Origin: Euborellia annulipes
Lineage: Eukaryota > Arthropoda > Insecta > Dermaptera > Anisolabididae
Length of the DNA stretch: 64,000 nucleotides
Reading direction: 5' to 3'
Assembly: GCA_023213315.1 (NCBI GenBank)
Contig: JAKCPI010001755.1
Location: 100,947-164,946, forward strand
Part shown: piece after piece, positions 1 to 10,225 of the stretch
How positions within the stretch are numbered: position 1 is the stretch's first letter
Layout: every line of letters starts with the position of its first letter
The notes under the pieces: generated by a model
Databases searched by the model: none
What the model was told of the DNA's origin: nothing
Seen by the model: the letters and a program-made list of their open reading frames with translations, nothing else
Translations under genes and position numbers: made by a program

Positions 1-527
1 GAAGAGGGTTGAATGACATCTTGGAAGATAGTAAATCTGCCGAATAAAGGCTTGAGATGTACATAAAGCTTAATCCCATTTCATCCCTCACCTTATCGAC
101 GCTAGCTCGAGTCTTAATTAGACGTTAAAACAAGCTTCTTAAAAATACTATTTGGAGAATTAAGACACCATAAAATTACAATTAATAATCATGGGATTTT
201 CCATTGATTTAATTAAGTAAATTTAGGTAATTGCAATTTTATCTAAAAAAATGAATTATTTATCTGAATAACAAATTGGTTCTCTGTCCTCTGATCAAAA
301 AAAAGGATTATATATCATGTTTTTTTTTTTTTTTTTCTCCCGCTGGCCTTTTTCAATTAATGGATTTTAATGAAAGAAAATAGAAAGTGAGTTTGTTTAG
401 TGTCATTTCCGATATAACAATAATTATAAAACAAATTCGTGTAGGTACTTCATCAAAAATATAAAATACGCAAAGGGAAATAAATTTCTTCTAGAATTGT
501 TAATTAAAAATTAATTAATGCTCTTTA

Positions 528-700
528 AAAGTGCCCGTGGCCCTTTGCTCAGAGAGAAGACATAGCTTCTCGTGCCTAGGGTCCCGGGTTCGCGAGAAAA
601 AATTTATTTCATTTGAATTGGCTATACCAATTATTTGAAATAAATAGGGATGAGGTCTAAATGGCCTTAGATGTCGAAAAAGACCTTAAATAAATTTAAA
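528..700 (+). mobile_element. SINE-B copy
   Basis: Forward copy: GTGGCCCTTTGCTCAGAGAG head, B box around GGGTTCGC at 575-595, ATTTGAATTGGCTATACCAA hairpin, GATGAGGTCTAAATGGCCT, and a GAAAAAGACCTTAAAT tail before an A-rich end. tRNA-derived promoter structure fits a SINE; the tail shares the 'TCGAAAAGAC' theme with SINE-A. Confidence 0.65.
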
Positions 701-1266
701 AAAATAAAAAAAAAATAAAAATATCTTTAAAGTGAAAAAGTAATTTTTTCTTTTGTTCCAGGTAAGGGATCTTCCTAATTATTCCTGATTTTGCATAATT
801 CAAAAAGGTATTTGGTCTTTAAAAATTAAATTTTATTTTTATCTATATATTTTTTTTTTTTTTGGAATGGGTGCATAAGGTCCGAAGACCTATAATGACC
901 AATAGTCACATGCAGCCAGGAAGAAAATAAAAACAAAAGGAGAAGCATAAAGGGGAAACTCAACTGCGGGAACTGAGAAGATGCCTGTTGAGGTTAGACT
1001 TGAAAGTCTGAAGATTGTAGGTTTTGGGAAAGATATAGGCTACATAGAAGAAAATCTAATGTTAAAGATAGTCTATTGCTTAGAAATTAAAGCTATTCTT
1101 GGGTATATGGATGGCATTGAATCCTGACTTTGATAACTTTTTAATTTATAATTAACATAATTAATTTTCGCCAATGAATAATTTTTGGAATGTTTTAGAT
1201 CTATAGATAGAATATCCTAAATATAGATACTGTACAAGTTAATGTTTTATGGCTGTGGAGATTTAA

Positions 1267-1712
1267 TCAGGTTTCGCAGAAACTTTGTAACCAGGAGATT
1301 AAATAAAAAAATATTTTATTTAATTTTTATTCGCCGACATTTCGGTTGTCAATCACGACCTTCATCAGGGCAAATATTGTCAAATATACAAGTTCTTAGG
1401 TATTTTAATATTCATTGTAATCCTAAACAATTTCTCTTTTACTCTGATATGTACAAAAATTATCTATTACTTGCCACTCGGCGTCTCTGATTCAATGATC
1501 ATTGGCAAGTAATAGATAATTTTTGTACATATCAGAGTAAAAGAGAAATTGTTTAGGATTACAATGAATATTAAAATACCTAAGATCTTGTATAATTGAC
1601 AATATTTGCCCTGATGAAGGTCGTGTTTGACTACCGAAACGTCGGCGAATAAAAAATAAAATAAAATATTTTTTATTTAATCTCCTAGTTGCAAAGTTCC
1701 TGCGAATCCTGA
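1267..1712. mobile_element. PLE-type palindromic element A
   Basis: Two arms of about 220 bp are near-perfect inverted repeats around a short loop at 1478-1504 (about 1267-1477 and 1505-1712). Each arm carries a hammerhead motif pointing inward to outward: minus 1332-1372 and plus 1606-1647. Ends share GGAGATTAAATAAA next to the motif. A related fragment of the outer end recurs at 26572-26650. No protein is encoded. The right-arm ribozyme core is intact; the left reads GAAATGTC instead of GAAACGTC. Confidence 0.72.
1606..1647 (+). ncRNA. Minimal type I hammerhead ribozyme motif
   Basis: Core CTGATGA at 1611, helix II GGT...ACC, GAAAC and cleavage triplet GTC at 1641. Helix I pairs GCC before the core with GGC after the triplet, extended by T-A pairs. 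Helix III is just ACGT with no loop, the form known from animal PLEs, which is expected to act as a dimer. Confidence 0.72.
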
Positions 1713-1721
1713 TAGATACTA

Positions 1722-1850
1722 TATGTTTTTACATTCAGGGATGGTAAAAATTCTATTAGGCGTGTTAAAAAACTAGATTTTTCTAAACTATTCTCTATAT
1801 CTCTAAAAGTAGAGCTGATGCGGAAAACTGAAGACATTTTTGGAATATGG
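1722..1850 (+). repeat. Fragment of the foldback family
   Basis: Similar, with gaps, to the interior of the foldback element at about 41390-41690: ATTCAGGGATG near 1734, TTCTCTATATCTCTAAAA at about 1790 and GACATTTTTGGAA near 1830 occur in the same order in both. Confidence 0.5.
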
Positions 1851-2659
1851 GCTAGCCATAAACCGAGGAAGAACTTTAAATTTCCAAAAAAAAATATTTT
1901 TTTGATTGTCTGTGTTACCAATGAATGGTTTTAGTAGAACTTGTACACAGGAGGAGGAGTTTTCTACAGAATTAAAGTAAATCAAGCAACATTAATAATT
2001 TTACTTAATCAATCTGAATTCGATTTAATTAAATTTTTATTTAATTTATTCTTGAATTATTATTTAAAATTTAATCAGATTAGTATCAATTCATCTCTTC
2101 TTGGCAGTTGTTTATTATTCTCTTTTTGCTTTTATTTATAGTTTAATCGTTATGTGTAGTGGTGGGCTCTAATTATTTTGACATCGCTATATATGGAGGG
2201 AAAGTAGAGATATGCTAATTGATATTCATTATCCTTTGAATTAAATAATTTATTCGTCCTTAATAATGTATCCGTTCGTCCTTTTTTCCTCGAATTGTGC
2301 ATTTCAAATTTGTGAAGGGTCTCTCTATACCCACACATATTCAAAAACACACCTGTTATAACTCAGGCCAACCAAGTCTAATTGATGAATTATTTCCGTT
2401 TTCGCCAAAAATTGCTCTTGTTTAATTTTTTAATTAAATCTATTTTTACATTTTTATTATATTAATTTTCTTTTGGGTTCAACAAATTTTCCCAGAGATG
2501 ATTCGTTTCTTTATGATTCATTCTTTTAATTAAATTTTCATATTTTCAAACAATCTTCATTATATTTTTAAAATTTGTGAATTATAAAAATATATTTTGC
2601 ATAATATTGATCTAAAATAAAAATTTTCTTTAGACTTTAAACGATACTAAATTATTATA

Positions 2660-2765
2660 TATATTTCGGGGTCCAGGCATATTGATTTATACCATTTGGT
2701 ATCTAAATGATTTAAATAAATTCATCGGACTGTCTGGGATCCGAACTCACCCTACTTCCCTTGGC
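2660..2765 (-). mobile_element. SINE-A fragment
   Basis: GGGGTCCAGGCAT, CCATTTGGTATCTAAATG and CATCGGACTGTCTGGGATCC in the family order on the minus strand. The tail and most of the tRNA head are missing. Confidence 0.6.
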
Positions 2766-3170
2766 TGTTATCAACAATTTTTCCGTCAACATCTCTAACC
2801 TCTCGATCAGGGAGGGAGGGGGGTAATTCACTATTTTCACAAAATGACATGCTATTGAGGTGATTGTTTCTTCTCCACAAAATGATTATTTAAACAATAA
2901 TTTATGTCAGAAACTAATTATCCTGGGATTAATTACTGTTAAGGTTTCAATCGGACAGAAGAAGTACAGAACGCAGCAATAAAAGAAAATCCTCCGGAAG
3001 TCAAAGCAGAATAAGACATTTCGGACTAAATTATTTCTACAAATAGATTTCACAAGAGAAGAGATTCTTTGGTAATATTAGAGTGAGGTGGATAGCTGAG
3101 TAGATCTTGTAGTAAGGAAGAAAGAAAAGAGCAATTGCAGCTAGGTTTATTTCGTTTAATAATCACTTCA

Positions 3171-3210
3171 AGCCGACGTTTCGGTCAGATATACGACCAT
3201 CATCAGGGCT
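3171..3210 (-). ncRNA. Minimal hammerhead ribozyme, left arm of B
   Basis: Minus strand: helix I AGCC/GGCT, CTGATGA, helix II GGTC/GACC, GAAACGTC. All conserved core positions are present. The motif is identical to the right-arm copy. Confidence 0.8.
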
Positions 3211-3649
3211 ACAATCAATAACAGAAAGGAGCGAGCAGTGAGTTTACAGTCAAAAAAAAAGAAATTTTGTTTTCTTACATCACATGCGCACAAAATTGAC
3301 AATTAATTACAATAAAATTAATGATAAATTTAACAAACATAGTTACATACAAGGTACACAAATAAAATAAAATATATAAATAAACCTGAAGCGTGTCAAC
3401 AAAATTCCCCAAAATGTCGAATGGCACAATCGTACAACTTATTTGTTGCCATTTAATAAGGACCAGGTTGGAAGTGCGAGTCAAGGTTAGATTGACATGA
3501 GCTCTCTATGAAACAAATTTATATATTAAAAAAGGAGATATTATTTTTAGAATAAAATTATCTAAATCCATTTGATTAAATGATTAAAAATACTATATTT
3601 TTATACATAGAATTTTATACTGGCCTTAAAAGACCTTTAATAGAATCAA

Positions 3650-3975
3650 TTTGTTACAAAATGTTTCTATATAGTAGTATTGTGGATTTAAAGTCCTTTT
3701 TTGAATTCACGGTATTATTTTTTAAAATATAAATTGACTCCAGGGTCAATCTCTTAAATGTGTTTGTCTCAAAACCTAATATTTTGACCGAGTCAAAGTC
3801 GAAATTATGATCTTCTTCTATGGCATGAGCCGCTAGGGCGACGTGGACCTCATTGTTCTTAATATTAGTTTTGTGTTGCGACATTCTCTTGTTCAGGTAT
3901 TGTTACGTCATTCCGATGTAACATAGGTTACAATCCTTGGCATTCCACTTTATGACTGTAAACTCACTCGCTCCT
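3650..3975 (-). pseudogene. Penelope-like element GIY-YIG endonuclease fragment
   Basis: On the minus strand the frame reads CNLCYIGMT, a stop, QYLNKRMSQHKTN, then ALAAHA, FDFDSVKIL and LTLESIYIL. C-x2-C-YIG-x-T, the K/R-R-x-x-x-H segment, the A-x-H-A helix and the final glutamate match the C-terminal GIY-YIG endonuclease of Penelope-like retroelements, which nicks target DNA for priming. An in-frame stop right after the YIG motif and the lack of any reverse transcriptase nearby show it is dead and truncated. The longest clean frame (76 residues) starts at the methionine of RMSQHK at 3884. It lies between the arms of a ribozyme-bearing inverted repeat (3110-4090), which ties those arms to PLEs. 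Confidence 0.72.
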
Positions 3976-3991
3976 TTCTGTTATTGATTGT

Positions 3992-4031
3992 AGCCCTGAT
4001 GATGGTCGTATATCTGACCGAAACGTCGGCT
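3992..4031 (+). ncRNA. Minimal hammerhead ribozyme, right arm of B
   Basis: Helix I AGCC/GGCT, CTGATGA at 3996, helix II GGTC/GACC around an eight-base loop, GAAACGTC at 4020-4027. Full core. Confidence 0.8.
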
Positions 4032-4089
4032 TGAAGTGATTATTAAACGAAATAAACCTAGCTGCAATTGCTCTTTCTTTCTTTTCTTT

Positions 4090-4222
4090 AGTAATTATCG
4101 TGGTTTATTTTTCTTAGTAATTAATTAACAACAAAATTTTAGATGACTTTTTTCTGAAGTCCGGCTGTAAAATTTTGTAGTTAAATGTATTATTAATTAC
4201 TAAGAAAAATAAACCACGAAAA
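4090..4222. repeat. Small palindrome abutting element B
   Basis: Arms at about 4090-4138 and 4166-4222, sharing GTGGTTTATTTTTCTTAGT and TACAAAATTTTA-type sequence in inverted order, around a loop near TTTCTGAAGTCCGG. It begins where the right arm of B ends. The loop could hold part of another ribozyme motif, but no complete core is visible. Confidence 0.55.
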
Positions 4223-4319
4223 TTGCCAAAGAATCTCTTTTATTTCGAATTCTATTTGTAGAAATTATTTAGTCCGAAACGTCTTTTTCCAAAGATTTTC
4301 GTTATTAAATGGCAATAAA

Positions 4320-4470
4320 TAATTTACACAATTGTGCCATTCGACAATTTCAAGGAAGTTGACACGCTTCGGTCCTGAATATGGTCGTATATCTGACCGA
4401 AACGTCGGCTTGAAGTGATTAATAAACGAAATAAACGTAGCTCTAATAGCTCTTTTCTTTCCTCTTTAAA
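4320..4470 (+). mobile_element. Truncated third copy of the B arm
   Basis: Repeats the B-arm ribozyme and tail (4378-4470) and the unique sequence near 3390-3430 (GTGCCATTCGACA). The motif at 4373-4411 reads CTGAATA instead of CTGATGA, so the core is broken although helix II and GAAACGTC remain. Confidence 0.65.
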
Positions 4471-5659
4471 ATAATTAGGCTATAAAGTTGCACCTTTGCA
4501 AAAAATTACAATGAATAAGTTTATTAATTTAAAAGCGAAACGTTTTGTGTTTTTTCCAAAATAGCCTCAAAATCCTGCTTTCTCCAACAATGATGTAAAT
4601 TAGATAAATTCTATTTAAATTTATCAAAATCGGTGCACATGTGAATATTCATGATAGAATAAATTCCCTCCTGAGGTGTTAGATTCGTTGAAAACAGGTA
4701 GTTGAAATTTGTTACAGTTCTATTCTGATCTCTCTGGGAGGACTTGATGCTCTATCTACAAATTCCAGACTTAAATTTGTTTTTTTTTTTGATAAACGTC
4801 AATAAAACTCTATTTTATATTTATATATTTGTTCATTAATATACATTTTTTATTTTCTAAAGCTAACTCGCATCATTTAACTTTTTTATTACAAGTTATC
4901 GTTCGTCATTAATTCTCTAGAATATTTGTATTGCAAATTTAAAAAAAAAAATGTCACCCCTTGTATTTTATATGGCCATATTTTATTGAGGATATATTTA
5001 GTTTAAATATCCGTCATAGATAATGGGATCGTAGGACGACGCGAACGCCTTTTTGCTCTTATAAAAAAAAAAAAAGTCGCATTTGGATGAAAAATGCGCA
5101 AGTTTAAAGGAAAGCCGGCATCTCGTATCGAAAGCATTTAACAAGTGATAGTTTATCAAAGGGATTTTTTTTTCTTTGCTTGTTTTTATCTTGTAAAAAT
5201 ACTTTTCTATGAATGTCTTTTATTTTGACATTTGATTAAAAAATATATAGCGATAAATATATTTAAAATAAAATAAATTCAGATATATATATATATATTT
5301 GAAGTGAAATTTATTAGAGCACGGTAGAGGTAGTTTCTCAAAGGTGCAACCCCCAATGCCACCTCCAATGTCATGTAGTTAAGTTAGTAAGAGGGTCCAG
5401 AAAATTTTAAATTTCTTTACATCTGAAACAAGAAAAAGGGGGTTGCACACACGTCCAAAATTAATGTTACCGTCCCCATGAAAAGGTACCAAATCTACAT
5501 CGGAGTCAAAATTGAGTTTTTATGCTTTCTGTACAGAACACATTCATTCTGCTGGCCAAGCCGGTATTTTTAGAATTTTTTTTGATCATTTTTTTGTTTG
5601 GAAGATATGAATTTTTAAAATTTTTAAAATGTTGGTTAGGAAAAACCTAGTTTAAATTA

Positions 5660-6098
5660 TAGTTTATAATATATACCATGGCAACCATTTCACCTAACTT
5701 TTATATGAAGTACAAGAGTAAAGTGTACTTCAAAAGATTTCAAGTGCAAAATGATAATAGACATTTTAAAGATAATCTAAAAAATAATTGATTTTGAATT
5801 TTAATCAAAATCTTTCGGGGCGAATTTTGAGAAATTTTAAGCAAATTGAAAAACTACATCAGTAAAGTACCGTACGTATTGGCCAATTTTGACCAAAAGC
5901 TGATTTTCACGCCTCAGGGGGATGTCTAACTTAAATATAAAATTACAACCTTATAGCTATTTTGGTTCTTGAGATATTTTGTTCACACACAGACAGACCG
6001 ACCATGTTACGAAACCCACTTTTTTGGACTCAGGGAACCTCAAAACATCTATTCCATCAAAATCATATAAGCCTACATATAGGTAAAAGAAAGTAAAA
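5660..6098 (-). mobile_element. M1 copy (minus), lacking its terminal stem
   Basis: M1 body in reverse: ATGGCAACCATTTC, GAAGTACAAGAGTAAAGTG, TACATCAGTAAAGTAC, a CAGACAGACC patch, GGACTCAGGGAACCTCAAAAC and finally an AT-rich end with GTAAAAGAAAGTAAA. The CTGGTGTGAC stem end is absent. Confidence 0.7.
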
Positions 6099-6811
6099 TC
6101 ACTCCTTATTAATAAATAATTAATTTAAATTAATGGTTTAGATTTTACTTGGCATTTGATGTTTCTGTTCATAGATATATTAGACTGAAAATGACAGATT
6201 CCATGTGTTACAGAAATTATTTATTTTCTAGAAGATAGGCAACTCCAATTAAATAATCCTACAAATCAACAACTTAATATATTTTTCATTTGAGCAAATC
6301 CGTCAATATGGTTGCCTACGTTCCTCTAATCAACCTGCAACCTATGAGAACTCTTTTTTTCAAAACAAGAAAGCTCAGGCCATATTTTTTAGCGGTTAAA
6401 TTGACGCAAATCACTCATAATTTTTTATCCTATTTTAATTAACGTTTTCATTTAGACAAACTTTACCATCAATGGTCACTCAAATAAATTTCCAATTCTC
6501 TTCAGTAATGATTGACTTAATCTCTTTGAATGTTCTATTTAATCACAGCGAGAAAGATAAATTTGCCTTTTGATTACTTAGATTGAAGAGATCTTTTGGC
6601 AAATTGTCTTTCCAGTCAAGATGCTCCAGCTCCAGGCTCATTTAACTCGTAATCAAATACTTACTTGATCACGTGGTAGTAAGAATAAATAAAATTTTTA
6701 TTAATATTCATGGTCTCATTCAGTTCAGGCCTAAAATTAACACTTGTGATTCATCTTTTAAAATTCAAAAATATTTTACTTGTTTTTGGCATCTTTAATC
6801 TAGAATTTTAC

Positions 6812-7486
6812 TTTCTCTTACCTATGTATATATGTAATATATATATAGAGAGAAAGTATTGGATTCATGTCAAAAATTCGATGTCGAGATTTTGATGGAT
6901 CTTCACGTTTTGAGGTCCCCTGAATCCAAAAAAGTGGTTTTCGCGACATCGTCTGTCTGTGGGTGGGTGGGTGGGTGTGTGTGTGGGTGTGTGTTCAATT
7001 TTAAGGATGAAGGAATTGAGCTACGAGGTTGAAATTTTATATTTAAGTTAAACACCCCCCGGACCGGAAAAATAAGCTTTTAATTAAAATCGGCCAAAGA
7101 GTGCTAGTACTTTACTGATGTACTTTTTCAGTTTTTTTCGATTTTCTCAAAATTTGCTCCAACGATTTTTTTTTAAATTCAAAAATCAATTATTTTTTAG
7201 ATGCTCTTTCAAATGTATATTCTCATTTTGCAATTGAAATCTTCTGAAGACCACTTTACTCTTGTATTTCATAGGGAAGATAGGAGAAATGGTTGCCATG
7301 GTAACAAAATATAAATATTTTCCCATACTTATAAATTTTACATCTGAATTCATATGTTCCGTACTGTCGGGAACTAAATATATGTCGACACAAAAAATCT
7401 GGTGTGACAAGCACAGAACACAACTTTCGATTACCGAAGGTAAGAGAAAGTTGTGTGCTGTGCGCCAGTCACACCAGATTTTTTAA
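6812..7486 (+). mobile_element. M1 copy, full length (reference copy)
   Basis: Best complete copy of an unrecognised repeat. Order: AT-rich hairpin flanked by TTTCTCTTACC and GAGAGAAAGT (6812-6860); ATGTCGAGATTTTGATGG; a GT-rich microsatellite (6957-6992); a G/C patch; AGTGCTAGTACTTTACTGATG (AGTACTAGTACTTT in most copies); CTTGTATTTCATAGG; GTTGCCATGGTAAC; ATATGTCGACACAAAAA; then a stem of about 85 bp opening TCTGGTGTGAC (7399) and closing GTCACACCAGA (7470-7480). Both end hairpins share CTTTCTCTTACC-type sequence. No coding potential or target duplication was found. It might be a non-autonomous DNA element or Helitron-like, but neither is proven. Confidence 0.7.
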
Positions 7487-7510
7487 TTAATTTCTTTAAT
7501 TGAACTGGTA

Positions 7511-8057
7511 TCTTATATATAAAAATGAAATGGGAAAAATGTATGTATGTAAATATGTATGTATATGTTCTATAGAAATCCACAATTTCCAATGAATCCA
7601 TTTGAAATTAAGTATACATATAGTATATGGCTCTGGGAGTAACGTAGTAATAATTTGAATCTCTTAAATGTTTTGGAAAATTAATTATAATCAAATTTCT
7701 TCAATATGGGAACACAAAATCAACAAATTGGCTAGAAATTAGAGAGCGTCCTTTATGCTGTGTGAACCAGCTTCCTACCTGACTATGGGCTGGGGATGGG
7801 GGCTACGCAGCAGTTGAAAAGCGAAGAGAGGTGACTGACCCTTTAAACAGTCATAAACAGACCCTTTTGTGCTGTTCCCAATCGGTACCCTCGCCTCGCT
7901 TGAATATAAGATCCTTCCTTAACATCTTAACACTTGCATTGCAACAAGAAATATCCCAAATTGGGAATAAACTTGCTCGCCGAAGGCGAGCAAGGGGTCC
8001 AGGGGCGCAGCCCCCTGGCTAGGCGGAAAGCCCGCCGAAGGCGGGCTTTGCGACTAG
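7511..8057 (+). mobile_element. Non-autonomous Helitron
   Basis: Starts TCTTATATATAAAAATG directly after an A and ends CTAG before a T, the A/T insertion rule of Helitrons. The 3' end has a 9-bp GC-rich hairpin (AAGCCCGCC / GGCGGGCTT, 8027-8048) followed six bases later by CTAGT, the canonical CTRRT terminus. A second hairpin (GCTCGCC/GGCGAGC) lies at 7975-7991. About 550 bp, no Rep/helicase. Helitrons move by rolling-circle replication using proteins from an autonomous copy elsewhere. Confidence 0.72.
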
Positions 8058-8072
8058 TATATTATAAATGTT

Positions 8073-8342
8073 TTTACTTTCTCTTACCCTATATATCAAA
8101 TATATATAGAAAGTATTTTTCCTTTCTATTATAATATAGGCTATCAAAATTCTACTAAAGGATTTATAAATTCGATTGGCTGAGAGACAAAAAAGCCAAA
8201 AGAAAATTTTTGATATGAGGTTGAATGGAAAATAATTGAATTAATTAAGAATAACTGGTATCAGAGATATGTTTGTAGTTTTTAATTTACTCCGCTCGGC
8301 TCCTACTTTGTGTGCTATGCGACCATCACACAAGATTTTTTT
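8073..8342 (+). mobile_element. Possible M1 deletion derivative
   Basis: Opens with the M1 start hairpin (TACTTTCTCTTACC, AT-rich, AGAAAGTATT at 8074-8117) and ends with half of the terminal stem (GTGTGCTATGCGACC...CACAAGATTTT at 8309-8340). The 190 bases between do not match the M1 body. Confidence 0.4.
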
Positions 8343-8599
8343 TTTTTAATTTTTCCTTTTTGCTGCTGATGCCATTTAGACATGATCTGAAAAATTTTCA
8401 ATGGGAATCTTACTGATCAATATAATCACAAAAAATAAAATATTTATTTAACTCTTTTTAATTTTTCCTCTATCTTTGATTTTTCAAATAGGCCTATATA
8501 GTTTGTAAGAGTTTTTAGATATTCCCTTTTGTTTATTAAAATCTCAATGAAACGAGTCATTCTATATTATATTCTTTGGTTTTCAATTACGTGCCGAAT

Positions 8600-8784
8600 G
8601 ATCCACCCGGGACGAACGTTCGATTTTAATTAGCCAATCAGAGGGGCTGGCGCCATAATTCGCCTATTCTAAAAGGATGATGCGATAGGTGTGTAGCTCA
8701 GTAGTGGGGTGTGCTTTAATTAGTGTCAATCTGTGCTGCTCTTCTTAAAAATACCGACGCGTCCTCAGTTGATAAGCGTCCACC
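8600..8784 (+). promoter_or_regulatory. Candidate promoter and 5' leader with CCAAT box
   Basis: A locally GC-richer stretch in an AT-rich region. CCAAT at 8634-8638 sits in TTAGCCAATCAGA, a near-ideal NF-Y site. There is no clear TATA box. CG dinucleotides cluster around 8590-8615, 8650-8690 and 8755-8765. It ends at the strong start context at 8785. This could drive the candidate exon that follows, but the proposal rests on motifs only. Confidence 0.4.
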
Positions 8785-8840
8785 ATGGCTGCCGGCAGCT
8801 CGGCTCTCTCTCTCCGCTCTTTCTCAACGTTTTTACCTAG
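8785..8840 (+). CDS. Candidate first coding exon (start codon to donor)
   Basis: An ATG in excellent context (CCACCATGG) opens 18 codons, M-A-A-G-S-S-A-L-S-L-R-S-F-S-T-F-L-P, followed by a plausible donor (AG then GTATTT at 8841), leaving phase 2. The peptide is rich in S, A, L and R with no acidic residues, which resembles a mitochondrial targeting start, or less well a signal peptide. It lies in a GC-richer patch with a CCAAT box 150 bases upstream. No second exon was found, and the phase does not join directly to the Ig exon at 39936. The call is inference from start context, composition and donor. Confidence 0.4.
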
Positions 8841-8841
8841 G

Positions 8842-9510
8842 TATTTCAATTCAAAATTACTAATTGTTGATTTATTATAATCTTTAGTTGATAAATATTT
8901 ATAATCAATATAAAATTTAATTATTTCTAAATATGTTTATCTGACCTTATATCATATATGGGACATTCATATAGGCCTATCATATAAAAATCACTAATTG
9001 CATACCATCCATCGTTTAATCTTTATTTCTTTTTTTGTTAATTGGCAATTTCTCTGCAAATTTTATTATTTATCCATTTCTTAGTAGCAAAATCTATCCT
9101 ATCTTGCATGGTGACCCATTTCATTGCTTCGTACTAATATTACGTGATGTTATTCAACCTCTCTCACTAAAGATGAGAAAATATAAAATTATTTTCGTAT
9201 AACTAAAGAATATTAGCCAAAATTAATGAATATTTTACTTGAACAAGAAAAAGTTTAATATTTTGAATCTTATTTAGGCCTAGGCCTATATATGCGACAT
9301 GTTCATGCAGGTTTAGCTACTACTACAGTGCTCTATATAATTGCCTCATATGAAGGCAAAAATCTTATTAATTGAAAATGAAATTATGTGCAGAGCAGTG
9401 ATTGTATTCCATAGTTTTGAATATAACTTTTCGGTTTTAAAATGTGACACCTTCAGTTATCTATGAATGTTATTTGTAGTGTTACACATCACCTTATTTT
9501 TACTTCCTCC
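8842..9510. other. AT-rich stretch, no feature seen
   Basis: Would be the start of an intron if the candidate exon ending at 8840 is real. Contains GGCCTATA words seen elsewhere in the window but no repeat, RNA or reading frame that I can name. Confidence 0.5.
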
Positions 9511-9519
9511 TAGCTATAT

Positions 9520-9990
9520 ATAGCCGAAAAGTACAAGTACTTTACTCATGTACTTTTTCAGTTGTTTTTTTTTTTTTCGATTTTCTTAAAATTGACTCAA
9601 ACTATTTTAATTAAAATTCATAAATCACTTATTTATTTAAAATGTATATTCCTCAAAATTGTTTGAAAACCACTTTACTCTTGTACTTCATAGGAAAGAT
9701 AGGAGAAATTGTTGCCTTGGTAACAAAATATAAATATATATATAGCCTATATATATATATATTTTTTTTATTTCGCCCCTTTAGCCAGCGGCCATTGGGT
9801 ACCATAAAAACATTACAAAAAATCAAAATTATTTTTCTGTTTATAAATTTTACATCTTGAATTTTATTGTACTGTAGTTTCGGAAAGTAAATATATATTG
9901 ACACAAAAAATCTGTGTGACAAGCAACAACCTTCAATTACCAAAGTTAATAGAAAGTTGTGTGCTGTACGGCCAGTCACACCAGATTTTG
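9520..9990 (+). mobile_element. M1 copy, 5' truncated, with insert
   Basis: M1 from AAGTACTTTACTCATGTAC to the terminal stem (9901-9988). A foreign segment of about 100 bp at 9745-9845 (with AGCCAGCGGCCATTGGGTACC) interrupts it after AAATATAAATAT. The insert is not recognised. Confidence 0.6.
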
Positions 9991-9999
9991 TCTTAAATG

Positions 10000-10225
10000 C
10001 TTCTCTTTTAAAAAGCCCCATTATTAATAGGCACTGCCAGATGCTAACCTTCGGAACCCACACCTGGTTGATCTTATCAAAATTTAGAGAAATGGAAATT
10101 TTTTTTTTAGTTAAACTATACAATTGAGATAAGGAATCACACAAAATAATTTTAGAAGTTATCAGCTTTCCGGAAAGCATATAGGTGATAGCAGTGAAAT
10201 AAAAAAAAATTCGATTATTTAACAA
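10000..10225 (-). pseudogene. Possible RNase H fragment of a non-LTR retroelement
   Basis: A minus-strand frame reads SKIILCDSLSQLYSL and, about 25 residues on, QVWVPKVSIW. In the RNase H domain of Jockey-type LINEs a DS-x-S-x-L-x-x-L segment is followed by W-V-P-x-x-x-G-I, so the spacing and residues are suggestive. The glycine after the WVP motif is missing and the frame then runs into M1 sequence. No reverse transcriptase or endonuclease was seen. Treat as a decayed fragment at best. Confidence 0.25.

Larger units (their letters stand above)
3110..4090. mobile_element. PLE-type inverted pair B with endonuclease relic inside
   Basis: Arms at 3115-3255 and 3955-4090 are nearly identical inverted copies, each with an intact hammerhead motif and a tail of AAAGAAAGAGCAATTGCAGC type. 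Between them lies the GIY-YIG endonuclease relic on the minus strand. This is the only palindrome in the window that still contains recognisable PLE protein, so it is the anchor for naming the whole group. Confidence 0.72.
3006..4285. mobile_element. Outer PLE-type inverted pair enclosing element B
   Basis: Sequence at about 3006-3074 (with ATTATTTCTACAAATAG and GAGATTCTTTGG) recurs inverted at about 4218-4285. Each arm keeps the tail of a hammerhead motif: GAAATGTC on the minus strand at 3021-3028 and GTCCGAAACGTC at 4272-4283 on the plus strand. The CTGANGA halves are lost. This older pair surrounds the pair at 3110-4090 and the palindrome at 4090-4222. Confidence 0.6.

Noticed and set aside
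9653..10225. 190-codon minus frame, considered as one protein
   Set aside because: The C-terminal two thirds is M1 sequence with poly-tyrosine and isoleucine runs from AT repeats. Only the first third may be an RNase H relic.
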